Source of the DNA: an uncultured Roseburia sp.
Lineage (GTDB): Bacteria > Bacillota > Clostridia > Lachnospirales > Lachnospiraceae
Length of the DNA: 23,126 nt
Reading direction: 5' to 3'
NCBI GenBank assembly: GCA_947070915.1
Contig: CAMTDY010000020.1
Location: 1 to 23,126 of the forward strand
The notes beneath the pieces are model-generated. The model did not search any database and was not told the DNA's origin. It saw nothing but the letters and a program-made list of their open reading frames with translations. The number at the start of each line of letters is the position of its first letter. Position 1 is the first letter of the stretch. Below, piece after piece: positions 5,649 to 13,785 of the stretch. Both the position numbers and the translations under genes were made by a program.

Positions 5649-8206
5649 TTTTCCCCTCCTTCGTCATGCGGTGCTGTCAAATATTTTCCTATGACAGAGA
5701 CAGGATTCTCATGAAGTTCTACAGGGGTTCCCTGTGCAATCACACGGCCGCCCTCTGTACCGCCTCCCGGCCCCATCTCGATCAGATAATCACAGTTGGA
5801 AAGAATGTAGGGATCATGCTCCGTAACGAGCACCGACGCCCCCTGCTGTACCAGATCATTAAGCAGCTGCAGCAGCCGCTCGCTGTCGGAAAATGAAAGC
5901 CCGGTGGTCGGCTCGTCAAGAATATAGAGTGCGTCCTTCATATTTTTCCCTTTTGCCAGCTCCTTCGCCAGCTTGATCCGCTGACTCTCCCCACCGGAAA
6001 TGGTCGGTGTCGCCTGACCGAGACGGATATAGCCCATGCCCACACGTTTCAGAATCTCAAGCAGCCGACAAATATTCGCATCCTTGCCGTCGAAAAAGTC
6101 CCTTGCTTCATCCACGCTCATCTCCAGAATCTGTCGGATGTTTTTTCCATCCAACAACACATCCATTACCTCCGGTATGTAGCCGGAACCTCCACAGCTG
6201 TCGCAGGTAATGTCAATAAAATTACCGTAGCCTACATGATAATGAATCAGTCCGTCCCCCTTGCAGCGCGGGCAGCCGCCTGCGCTGTTAACAGAGAACA
6301 TACCCGCTGTAAAACCTCGCTCCAAGGCGGTTTCCGTCCCGGCAAACATTGCCCGGATTCGGTCGAACATTCCCGTATAAGTGGCAGGACAGGAAGTGCG
6401 GCTACGGCCGATGGGACGCTGATCAATCACATAGCAGCGCCGCAAAAATTCGCTGCCAGTAAGTCCTGTCTGATCGGAGAGTGCCTTATCTGGGGCCACT
6501 TCCGTGTTCCCATCTTCCCGCTTCTTTTCGCCCGTGACGCATTTTGATTTCAGAGCCTCCTTCAGCTTCGGCACAAGAGTATCCGAAATCAGACTGGATT
6601 TTCCACTGCCGGAGACGCCGGCGATGCCAACCATGATGCCCAGAGGCAGGCGCACGGTTACATCTTTCAGATTATGTATATTCGCATGGGACAAAATAAG
6701 CTCTTTTTTACCCGCCGGACGAAAACTCCCCTTTACCGGAAATCCCTTTCCTCCCGCCAGATAAGGCGCCGTGCGGGAATCCCGGCACATCAGGAACTCC
6801 TTAAATCCGCCCTCATAAATCTTTATTCCCCCGCGGGTGCCCGCATCCGGCCCCATATCAATAATATAATCCGCCGCACACATAAAATTTTTGTCATGCT
6901 CCACCGCAACCACTGTATTCCCATTATCCACAAGACGTCTGATAATGCGGATCAGATTTTCCTTTTCCGTTTCATGCAGACCGATGGTGGGCTCGTCAAA
7001 TACAAATATAATCGAATCCATCTCCGTAATCATATAAGAAGCAAGAAAAAGCCGCTGAATCTCGCCGCCGGAGAGTGTGGGGACCGGGCGGGAAAGCGCC
7101 AGGTGGAACAGACCGACCTCAATCATACAGGAGAGCTTTAAGCACAGTTCAATAAGCAGCGGATTCCCGGTATCATCACATTCCGCAAAGAAATCATGCA
7201 ACTCGCGAATATACATATTCTCAAGCTCCGTAATAGTCTTTCCGTAAAAAGTGGTATGTGCCGCCTGTTCACCCAGTCCCGTGCCAAGGCATTTGGGACA
7301 GGTGCACCGGGTCATCATGCCCTTGTCCGTCAGTATGCTTGCCAGCCGGCCCGAAGTGCCAAGTACACCGTTTACCAGCATGGTAATCCATGGAATAATC
7401 CCCGGAAATTTAGACTGTCCCTGATCGCCGTATTTCAGCAGCGCAAGCTGCTGCGGAGACAAATCGCCCACACGGCTGTCCCAGAGATCAAAACCATACC
7501 GGGTACAAAATTCAGATACCATGCGCTTCGTGTCACTGCGCCGCCCAAGCCCGCAGGCAATGTCACAGACCAGCTGTTCCCGGTCGGCAAACATCCTTGT
7601 CTCATCAATGGAATGGATCGTGCCCTTACCCAGACATTTCACACACATACCCTTTGCGGAACCGCGCTGGAACATGGATACCTCAAGGGGCATCCCGTCA
7701 TCGTATGCCGGATCACGCTCACCATAATTGGCAAACAATGCCGCGAGCAGATGGCTGATTTTGATGCGAGTGCCGACCGTACTGCGCGGATTGGACTGCC
7801 GAATGATTCGCTGTTCCACCGCAACGGCAGGCGAAAGTCCGGTGATGGAGTCGAAACCCGGCACAGCATCAATCATAAACTGCGTATCGGAAAACATGAG
7901 ATAACGGCGTTTACCCTCCTCGTAGAGCGTATCAAAAGCAAGACTCGATTTGCCGCTGCCGGAAACGCCGGTGATTACCGTAAGTCGGTGCTTGGGTATA
8001 GATACGTCGATGCCTTTTAAGTTGTGAATCCGTGCATTTTTAATCCGTATATAATCGTCTTTTGCCAAATCGTCCAATCCTTTCCATTTTATTTCACAAT
8101 CTGCTGCAACAGATTTGTCATTCGTTCCATGCAATCCGCTATTCTGTAATCCCATTTCCGCCATGAATCCGATAGTGGAAAACACATGCTGTTCCTCTTC
8201 TAGCAC
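5645..8206 (-). CDS. UvrA2-type ABC ATPase (excinuclease subunit A paralogue)
   Basis: A tandem ABC ATPase of up to 853 aa. Walker A motifs GVSGSGKSS lie at 80-88 and 530-538, signatures LSGGEIQR (378-385) and ISGGESQR (736-743), and Walker B motifs ending DE at 404-405 and 764-765. Zinc-finger pairs are kept: CxxC at 188-191 with C303/C306, and C645/C648 with C668/C671. The protein is shorter than housekeeping UvrA (about 940 aa), as in class II UvrA, which lack much of the UvrB-binding region. Members are tied to DNA-damage tolerance and to self-resistance against DNA-binding antibiotics. The frame opens at a GTG (8206), 12 nt after the AraC-GGDEF gene, without a clear ribosome binding site. 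A TTG at 8068, preceded by AAAGGA and followed by KDDYIRIKNARIHNLKGI, is an alternative start. It overlaps the hydrolase downstream. Confidence 0.9.
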   Translation of the reverse strand: MLEEEQHVFSTIGFMAEMGLQNSGLHGTNDKSVAADCEIKWKGLDDLAKDDYIRIKNARIHNLKGIDVSIPKHRLTVITGVSGSGKSSLAFDTLYEEGKRRYLMFSDTQFMIDAVPGFDSITGLSPAVAVEQRIIRQSNPRSTVGTRIKISHLLAALFANYGERDPAYDDGMPLEVSMFQRGSAKGMCVKCLGKGTIHSIDETRMFADREQLVCDIACGLGRRSDTKRMVSEFCTRYGFDLWDSRVGDLSPQQLALLKYGDQGQSKFPGIIPWITMLVNGVLGTSGRLASILTDKGMMTRCTCPKCLGTGLGEQAAHTTFYGKTITELENMYIRELHDFFAECDDTGNPLLIELCLKLSCMIEVGLFHLALSRPVPTLSGGEIQRLFLASYMITEMDSIIFVFDEPTIGLHETEKENLIRIIRRLVDNGNTVVAVEHDKNFMCAADYIIDMGPDAGTRGGIKIYEGGFKEFLMCRDSRTAPYLAGGKGFPVKGSFRPAGKKELILSHANIHNLKDVTVRLPLGIMVGIAGVSGSGKSSLISDTLVPKLKEALKSKCVTGEKKREDGNTEVAPDKALSDQTGLTGSEFLRRCYVIDQRPIGRSRTSCPATYTGMFDRIRAMFAGTETALERGFTAGMFSVNSAGGCPRCKGDGLIHYHVGYGNFIDITCDSCGGSGYIPEVMDVLLDGKNIRQILEMSVDEARDFFDGKDANICRLLEILKRVGMGYIRLGQATPTISGGESQRIKLAKELAKGKNMKDALYILDEPTTGLSFSDSERLLQLLNDLVQQGASVLVTEHDPYILSNCDYLIEMGPGGGTEGGRVIAQGTPVELHENPVSVIGKYLTAPHDEGGEK

Positions 8207-8218
8207 GATGGCGCCAAG

Positions 8219-9076
8219 TCAAATATCCGGCAACAAGCTATGGGCATGATCTGGCTTCTTCGCAACCTCATCTTCCTGCCTGCGGCACTCCTCAATTGCT
8301 TTATGCATTTCTGCAAAAAAATTATCGTACTTCAGATCTTCAGCCGGAATCTGGATGATCCCTGCTCTCAGGCTCAGCGGAACCTTCTGCTTCTCCCACG
8401 GGATGCACTCTCCGTTGTGACAAAGCACCTCCCCGGACAGGTTCTCTACATGGGAGAGATCCCTGCTCCCTGTGATAAGTGCAAATTCATCACCACCGAT
8501 ACGAAGCATTATCATATCATCGCCTGCGATCTGGTCAATCCGTTTTAAACTCTCAACGACCGCCACATCTCCCGCCGCAAAAGACACCTCATTGATCTGC
8601 ACCATTCCGATGATATCAAAACAAATCACATAGGATCCTTTCATCTTCACAACTTTATCATATGCTTCACCAATATCTACTTTCTTCCCTGCCATTTCTT
8701 CATCAGCCCCTTCCTCATAATGATAATCCAGTCTGGGGCATATTTCCGAAAATCTCCATGTTCTCCGGTACGAAGCGGGCGACTCGTTCCATACCCTTTT
8801 AAATGCTCTGGAAAAGCTTGGCGGAGAACCAAACTGATACTTATACGCAATATCAATTATCTTCATGTTTGAATCAAGGATATCCCTCGCCGCCAAACAG
8901 ATCCTCCTTCGCTGGATATAATCCTTTACGCTTCTGAAAAGCACCAAACGGAACATTTTTTGAAGACTGGACAGCGAGACTCCGCAATAATCCGCTACAT
9001 CCTCACTATGAAAATCCTCACAGATATTTTTTTCAATATACTCCAGTGCATCAGTCAAAATATAGAAATTTTTCAT
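8219..9076 (-). CDS. AraC-type HTH fused to a GGDEF-like domain
   Basis: A 285-aa protein. Residues about 8-106 are an AraC double HTH (VADYCGVSLSSLQKMF; DIAYKYQFGSPPSFSRAFKR). Residues about 140-265 read as a GGDEF domain: CFDIIGMVQINE aligns with the metal-binding DxDxFKxIND region, and an exact GGDEF lies at 194-198 in LRIGGDEFALITG. D154 and N162 are retained, but the second Asp of DxD is Ile and the IND Asp is Glu. The RxxD inhibitory site is not evident. Catalysis is therefore doubtful, and nucleotide binding or sensing is as likely. GGGGAGG 8 nt before the ATG fixes the start. It sits between the second sigma gene and the UvrA2-type gene with short gaps (42 and 12 nt), so it is probably part of that operon and may control it. 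Confidence 0.85.
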   Translation of the reverse strand: MKNFYILTDALEYIEKNICEDFHSEDVADYCGVSLSSLQKMFRLVLFRSVKDYIQRRRICLAARDILDSNMKIIDIAYKYQFGSPPSFSRAFKRVWNESPASYRRTWRFSEICPRLDYHYEEGADEEMAGKKVDIGEAYDKVVKMKGSYVICFDIIGMVQINEVSFAAGDVAVVESLKRIDQIAGDDMIMLRIGGDEFALITGSRDLSHVENLSGEVLCHNGECIPWEKQKVPLSLRAGIIQIPAEDLKYDNFFAEMHKAIEECRRQEDEVAKKPDHAHSLLPDI

Positions 9077-9118
9077 TGCTGCGCCTCCCCGGAAATTTAT
9101 TAATCCATAAAAAGTCTG

Positions 9119-10774
9119 TCACATTTTCACAATCAATGTGCTCAACGCTTTCTTCTGATCTTCTGTGGGTTCTTTCAGCTTTCCGTTTTTCAGGAGACAC
9201 AAAATACAGTGCAGCAGAAAATGGCCGTCCGAGTAAAACAACGACTGCAGCTCATATTCCTGCACTTTGCGAAGATGTGCCGGTGTGGATTCAAGCACAG
9301 CTTTCCTATATGGCTCGCTGATGGCAGTAAACTCTGCCTTGTATTTCTTTTTAATGCGCCCACCGATGGCAAGCAGCCTGTCATTGATATCGCTGCTCCT
9401 GAGGACAACGATCTGCCATAAAATCCTGAACGTGCCTCTGGCATTACCACAAGTCCTGATATATCCGCGCTCCGCAAGCCATGCATAGTCATATCTGGAC
9501 AGTGCATCCTCAAAATGGCGGTAAGATATTACTTTCTTTGCTTCCTCCGGGACATTTCTATCTGCTGCGGACGGTCTGTCACTCCATCTGCTGTCAATCT
9601 GCCAGAACATTTCTCCGTCAATGACATTCCACATAGGCCCGCTCCATTTTTCCATATATGCATATTCTTCCGGCATGCTCATTTCGTCTGGTACGACTGA
9701 CGCATGAACAATGTTTTGAGCTCCGTCAGGGCGGATGGTAGCAGCCTCCTCAAAAGTGATATGCTTTTCCTTCAGCTCTTCACCGGAGCATGCGGCAATA
9801 TATGGAATCAGCGTCCATAAAAGAAAATTATAGTCTGTCTTTGGATTGTCAAAATCAATAAATTCATCAGTCTGCCTGCAAATAATGTCCGGATCATTGA
9901 GATTTCCAGAAAAAACAAGCTCATCATACAGCTCATTGGCAAACAGTTCAGCCGCCCGCTTATACATATCGTTCTGCATGACAAGCAGTTCATCCGTCGG
10001 CTCAGAAATAATAAAATTCAGGATATACTTATCCCTCTTTGTCTGCAAAAAACCATATTCTTCAAGATATTCGACCTCTGTTTCTACATACACGGGTGAA
10101 ACTCCCAAATCGTCTGCAATCTCATGAACCGTCTTGGCTGTGTTTCGCACACAGTAGCAGATATTCTGCACCAGACCGGAACGAAAAAACTCCTCAGGGG
10201 ATTTCTTACCGGTAGAACCATTAACACCAAAAGAATGAAATCTGACCGGATTAAATTTTAACTCACTTGTTTCTCTCATCATGTCTATACCTCGCTTCAA
10301 AACTTTCTTTGCCTCAAACAAGTGCCATTTAACCGTACCAACGGGAATCCCGAGACTTTTCGCGATATCAGCCTGCCTGCGTTTTTCAAAGTAATAGGCG
10401 ATTAAAATTTTTCGCTGTATTTTAGAAAGATATGCTATTTCACGCTGAAGGCTTCTGATAATATCCACGTTATCATCCAAATCACACGCCACACCCGGGT
10501 CGGCTATCAGTTCAGCAGCCTCGTCAAGGGAGACTCCGACCATGGTTTTCGCACTGTCCCGATAGTAATTGCTTAAAGCATTGTGTGCCACGGTCCAGAT
10601 AAATTTGGAACTATCATTGATGTCGTCTTTGATAAGCAGCGCACGGAAGGCCTTAAGAAGAATCTCCTGCGATAAATCCTCCGCATCCTCAATCGTCCGG
10701 CAGCGCTTCAGCGTGAAACCAAATACAGGTTTTAAATATTCCGTTATCGTGTTCTCGGCGGTTTGTCTGTCCAC
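9119..10774 (-). CDS. ECF-type sigma-70 factor with long C-terminal sensor extension (copy 1)
   Basis: A 551-aa protein. Sigma region 2 is at about 5-75 (EDAEDLSQEILLKAFRAL, then FIWTVAHNALSNYYRD). Sigma region 4 is at about 108-162, ending IAKSLGIPVGTVKWHLFEAKK. An ordinary ECF factor stops near residue 170-190; this one continues for about 380 residues. The first part (about 198-262) looks like a winged helix (VHEIADDLGVSPVYVETEVEYLEEYGFL), followed by an unrecognised domain. The gene at 10899-12554 has the same length and architecture, so they are tandem paralogues. A GTG start is supported by AAGGAG 10 nt upstream. No anti-sigma gene is adjacent, so the extension may sense the signal directly. 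The promoter signature matches that of copy 2. The AraC-GGDEF gene follows after 42 nt. Confidence 0.85.
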   Translation of the reverse strand: MDRQTAENTITEYLKPVFGFTLKRCRTIEDAEDLSQEILLKAFRALLIKDDINDSSKFIWTVAHNALSNYYRDSAKTMVGVSLDEAAELIADPGVACDLDDNVDIIRSLQREIAYLSKIQRKILIAYYFEKRRQADIAKSLGIPVGTVKWHLFEAKKVLKRGIDMMRETSELKFNPVRFHSFGVNGSTGKKSPEEFFRSGLVQNICYCVRNTAKTVHEIADDLGVSPVYVETEVEYLEEYGFLQTKRDKYILNFIISEPTDELLVMQNDMYKRAAELFANELYDELVFSGNLNDPDIICRQTDEFIDFDNPKTDYNFLLWTLIPYIAACSGEELKEKHITFEEAATIRPDGAQNIVHASVVPDEMSMPEEYAYMEKWSGPMWNVIDGEMFWQIDSRWSDRPSAADRNVPEEAKKVISYRHFEDALSRYDYAWLAERGYIRTCGNARGTFRILWQIVVLRSSDINDRLLAIGGRIKKKYKAEFTAISEPYRKAVLESTPAHLRKVQEYELQSLFYSDGHFLLHCILCLLKNGKLKEPTEDQKKALSTLIVKM

Positions 10775-10812
10775 TTGTATGAATCTCCTTATCTGTAACT
10801 TTTTTGAAAGCT

Positions 10813-10847
10813 TTCACCCATATAGACACGTTAGATGAAAAAAGGTT
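10813..10847 (-). promoter_or_regulatory. Candidate ECF-type promoter of sigma copy 1
   Basis: On the minus strand AACC (10844-10847) is followed by exactly 18 bp, then CTATAT (10820-10825), three bases, and TGAA (10813-10816). The same arrangement stands before the other sigma gene (12629-12663). An AAC-containing -35 is the hallmark of ECF promoters. The spacer includes CGTGT just before CTATAT. The element lies about 45 nt before the GTG start. Confidence 0.5.
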
Positions 10848-10898
10848 GGGTATTTTAACAAAATAATTTAATATAGGCGCTTCTTCAAAAAAGAGAAC

Positions 10899-12554
10899 TC
10901 ATGCCTTTTCACAAATCAACAAGGCAGCGGGCAGAGGATAGCCCACGTCTTTCAGAAACAGTCCCTTTTCCCTTGCCTTATAAATCACCATCATTGGGAC
11001 ACTATTGCCACAGAACATATACTGCTGCCACTTCGGCACGCTTTTTAAGTGTGATGGAAGCCTTACGCCGCCATGCCCGAAAACAGGCAGCAAAATCTCC
11101 CGAACCCGGGCGGCAATTTCCCCTTCGTATTCTGATACTAATTCGCACTCCTCACGGTATGCCGCATGGTCTAACACCGGAATATCCAGCTCAAGCGTAT
11201 TCCCATTTTTTAAAAATCCCTGCTTGATCAGATTGTCTGCCTCCTGTATCACAGGAACACTGATTGCCGACTCTTCTGCCGGAATTTTCTGCCACAATTC
11301 ATAAAACCATTTTACATACTGCTGTGCGTGGTCATATATAGTACTATAAGAGAAATCGTCATTAAGACTCGTACCGTAGCAGCGAAGCTCCACCGTTTTG
11401 GTATCCCGAAAATTCCGTTCCACATATCCGGCTTCACCATTCACCTCATATTTCCAAAATTCCACATCGTCTTTGTGACGGTATCCTGCCGGATACTGCA
11501 TTCCCATAGCAATCCACCTGCCTCCGTCTTTCCGGTACGGATACTCCGAATAGGACATAACTCCCGTTACCTCATCCCGCACAGATACTACAGCATTCTT
11601 CAATGTCTTAACACAGAAATGAAGCTCCAGCTTGGTTCTCGCATGTTCCGTCTGCTGCTGGTACCACTGTTTTTCCCGCAAAACAGTCAGACCCCGCTCC
11701 ATTTCCTCCCAAAATAATGGGAAATATTTCTCTGTTATAGACAACTGCTTTTCAAAAGCCTTCTTTCTGTCCGTATCCGTATAAATGATGAAATCCGTGT
11801 ATGCCCTGCCGCCGTTCGTCCTTTTCATCAATTCTCCAGCGACAAGCTTTTCCACCACAGGTTCCGCAAAAGCCGCCGGAACACCCAGTGCTTTAGCCAG
11901 CTCTGTCTCCGCAAGAGGCTTTCGGTAAGCCGTAATCAGAATGCTCTGTGCCAGCCTGTCCGAATCCGGCACAAGCGAAAACGGCTCTTCGTGAAGCCCC
12001 GCCCCACCGGCACAAGCGATGTGCAAGGTATCGGGTTCATAGCTTTGTTTTGTATAATTTTCCATATCTGTCACCTTCTCCCTGATATGCTGTCTTCCCA
12101 GATTCAGCCGGCTTTTCACCGTTCCAACAGGAATCTGCAGCTCCTTTGCAATTCGCTGTACCGTCTGGTTGTGCATGTAATAACGTATCATCACCTCACG
12201 GTGAATGCCTGCAAGTCTTCCGAGCTCCCGCCGGATGGCCTCCAGCTTTTCTTCGGAATCGTCATTTTCATCGTCCCCAGCGGACTCCCCCGCAATCTCA
12301 AATGGATACTCCTCGAAACTAATCTGCGGTTTGTTATACTTCTCACGAAGCCAGTCGCAGTATTTGTTAGAGAGAATCGCAAGAAGCCATGCCCACACAT
12401 TCTCCGGTCTTTTCCCTCGTGAGAGCTGGACGAGTGCGGCAAGAAAAGTCTCCTGGGCAATGTCCTCTGCTGCTACAGAGTCCCTCGTCTTCCTTACTGC
12501 GGCTAAATACAGTCTGTCAGCATATCTGCTCAAATCATATTTTTCTTTTTCCAT
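10899..12554 (-). CDS. ECF-type sigma-70 factor with long C-terminal sensor extension (copy 2)
   Basis: A 551-aa protein. Sigma region 2 is at about 6-75 (SVAAEDIAQETFLAALVQL, then VWAWLLAILSNKYCDWLREK), an acidic linker at about 88-104, and region 4 at about 105-160 (ELQIPVGTVKSRLNLGRQHI). After residue 170 it shares the layout of copy 1: a winged-helix-like part at about 200-258 (LAETELAKALGVPAAFAEPV), then a large domain with FWKYEVNGEAGYVERNF and many aromatic residues. GAAGGTG 4-5 nt before the ATG supports the start. Relative to copy 1 it is upstream in transcription, with a 124-nt gap that carries copy 1's promoter. No anti-sigma factor is seen. The ligand of the C-terminal domain is unknown. 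Confidence 0.85.
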   Translation of the reverse strand: MEKEKYDLSRYADRLYLAAVRKTRDSVAAEDIAQETFLAALVQLSRGKRPENVWAWLLAILSNKYCDWLREKYNKPQISFEEYPFEIAGESAGDDENDDSEEKLEAIRRELGRLAGIHREVMIRYYMHNQTVQRIAKELQIPVGTVKSRLNLGRQHIREKVTDMENYTKQSYEPDTLHIACAGGAGLHEEPFSLVPDSDRLAQSILITAYRKPLAETELAKALGVPAAFAEPVVEKLVAGELMKRTNGGRAYTDFIIYTDTDRKKAFEKQLSITEKYFPLFWEEMERGLTVLREKQWYQQQTEHARTKLELHFCVKTLKNAVVSVRDEVTGVMSYSEYPYRKDGGRWIAMGMQYPAGYRHKDDVEFWKYEVNGEAGYVERNFRDTKTVELRCYGTSLNDDFSYSTIYDHAQQYVKWFYELWQKIPAEESAISVPVIQEADNLIKQGFLKNGNTLELDIPVLDHAAYREECELVSEYEGEIAARVREILLPVFGHGGVRLPSHLKSVPKWQQYMFCGNSVPMMVIYKAREKGLFLKDVGYPLPAALLICEKA

Positions 12555-12581
12555 TTTTCACCTTCTGCGCGCTTTTTGTGG

Positions 12582-12630
12582 AACCGTCTAGTTAGCCCTC
12601 GGATAGAAAACTCCGGCTAACTAGACCGTT
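12582..12630 (-). promoter_or_regulatory. Strong inverted repeat, predicted 5'-terminal stem-loop of the sigma copy 2 mRNA
   Basis: Arms AACCGTCTAGTTAGCC (12582-12597) and GGCTAACTAGACCGTT (12615-12630) pair at 15 of 16 positions around a 17-nt loop. No T-run follows on either side, so it is not a usual terminator. It begins about 6 nt downstream of the candidate -10 (12636-12641), so the transcript would start at or in this stem. The ribosome binding site lies outside it. Roles as an mRNA stabiliser or as a DNA operator are both open. Confidence 0.55.
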
Positions 12631-12663
12631 CATCTATATAGTCGTGGAAAAGCGGATATGGTT
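12629..12663 (-). promoter_or_regulatory. Candidate ECF-type promoter of sigma copy 2
   Basis: AACC (12660-12663), 18 bp, CTATAT (12636-12641), three bases, TGAA (12629-12632) repeat the pattern found before sigma copy 1, while the 18-bp spacers differ in sequence. The -35 overlaps the last base of the stop codon of the upstream gene (12663-13646), so copy 2 can be transcribed independently of it. Confidence 0.5.
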
Positions 12664-13646
12664 CACCGATTTAACATTTGTTTTGCGGCAGCAACGTTCT
12701 TTTCTTCGCTTTCCTTAACCTCATGCAGAACACTTATGATTTCCGGATAGCATTCTTCGCTGATCGGTTTCGACAAATGGTTCCACCCATCCGTATCCTG
12801 CTGCAAAACATCACGCATGAGCTTCTCATAGAGCCGCAGCGTTTCCCGGAAGGAATCCGTCAATTGATCTAACAAAGGATCGTTCTCTTCTTTCTGCCGT
12901 TCTGACAGATATATGACAATGGCCTCTTTTCTCTCATGGTAGATTCCGGTACAGTACCTCAGACCAAACGTATTGAACTCTCTTTCATGAGCGGCGTCTA
13001 TCAACATATCATAGGCGGCAAAGCCATAGGCACGTTCCGGGGTATCAGAGCTTTTTTCCATCTCCTGTATATAAGTATTTAAGAAGTCCCTGAAAGCCTG
13101 ATCTTCATCCACCTCATGGAAAGCCTGAGGAATTTCAGAATATAATATAGGGGCATATTCAAAAGTTTTTCCGAGATTATGGTATAGTACCGGCAGACTG
13201 AAATCGGTATTTGTACTTCCTATTCCTTTGACAAAAAAGACTTTGTCTTCCTCATCATATCCATAGATGACACCAAATTCTCCGGCATCGATTCCCCATG
13301 CAACGCAAGCCCTTTTATTATCAATCGCTTTCTTAACTGCCTGAATAGCTTTTTTCTGTGTCCTATCATAAGCAGCGTCATCCGGGGCAGCAAAATATTT
13401 GACTGTCTGCACTCCGATCCGTTCCATAAACCCCGTATGCTCATCCATCCAGTCATAATCCGTAATAGGCAGCGGACTACAGGTTTTGTCTACGCAAAAC
13501 CGAACAGCGATTCCCGTCTCACACATAAATTTCTGAAATGTGTCTGTCTTTCGCCACATACCACAGTTTTCCAGTACGCTCATCATACTTACCGCATAGG
13601 TATTCCATGCAGAAAAGATTTCAATCTCCAATACATTCCCTGACAT
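12663..13646 (-). CDS. Papain-fold (C39/BtrH-like) protein, probably non-catalytic
   Basis: A 327-aa protein, likely cytoplasmic (no signal peptide). The first half resembles papain-fold proteins of the peptidase C39-like/BtrH N-terminal type: WNTYAVSMMSVLENCGM at 14-30 where the nucleophile helix would be, and VAWGIDAGEFGVIYGYDEED at 115-134 where the His strand is expected. In these positions there is neither the Cys (N15/T16 instead) nor the His, so it is probably a binding or transfer fold rather than a protease. The rest is helical and charged, with EKLMRDVLQQDTDGWNHL. GAGGA 7-8 nt before the ATG supports the start. The sigma copy 2 promoter begins at its stop codon. The fold call is tentative and the function is unknown. 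Confidence 0.6.
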   Translation of the reverse strand: MSGNVLEIEIFSAWNTYAVSMMSVLENCGMWRKTDTFQKFMCETGIAVRFCVDKTCSPLPITDYDWMDEHTGFMERIGVQTVKYFAAPDDAAYDRTQKKAIQAVKKAIDNKRACVAWGIDAGEFGVIYGYDEEDKVFFVKGIGSTNTDFSLPVLYHNLGKTFEYAPILYSEIPQAFHEVDEDQAFRDFLNTYIQEMEKSSDTPERAYGFAAYDMLIDAAHEREFNTFGLRYCTGIYHERKEAIVIYLSERQKEENDPLLDQLTDSFRETLRLYEKLMRDVLQQDTDGWNHLSKPISEECYPEIISVLHEVKESEEKNVAAAKQMLNR

Positions 13647-13692
13647 TGTTATGTCCTCTTTCTAATTGATAAATTCATTTTATCATAGTTTT

Positions 13693-13711
13693 TGTGCACG
13701 GTTTTTGCACA
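13693..13711. promoter_or_regulatory. TGTGCA-N7-TGCACA inverted repeat upstream of the papain-fold gene
   Basis: Perfect 6-bp arms at 13693-13698 and 13706-13711, seven bases apart, sit about 45-65 nt before the ATG at 13646. On the minus strand they directly precede a -10-like TATGATAAAAT region, so a repressor or activator bound here would control that gene. An additional hairpin ATAAGTCT-gtca-AGACTTAT lies just upstream, at about 13739-13758. Confidence 0.4.
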
Positions 13712-13785
13712 TGTCGATGTTGCGAAGCAACTCGTCAATAAGTCTGTCAAGACTTATTTTAACACAAGAGGTCTGACATATGATG

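Noticed and set aside
7196..8020. 274-codon plus-strand open frame opposite the UvrA2-type gene
   Set aside because: The minus-strand frame carries all ABC/UvrA motifs; the plus-strand frame has no domain and no ribosome binding site and is a by-product of the higher-GC coding strand.
12582..12630. Inverted repeat as ends of a small transposon
   Set aside because: The arms are only 17 nt apart, there is no cargo and no target-site duplication; a regulatory stem fits better.
13739..13762. Hairpin ATAAGTCT/AGACTTAT as terminator of the WYL gene
   Set aside because: The T-run follows only on the plus strand; on the minus strand, where the gene lies, no T-run follows, and no plus-strand gene precedes it.
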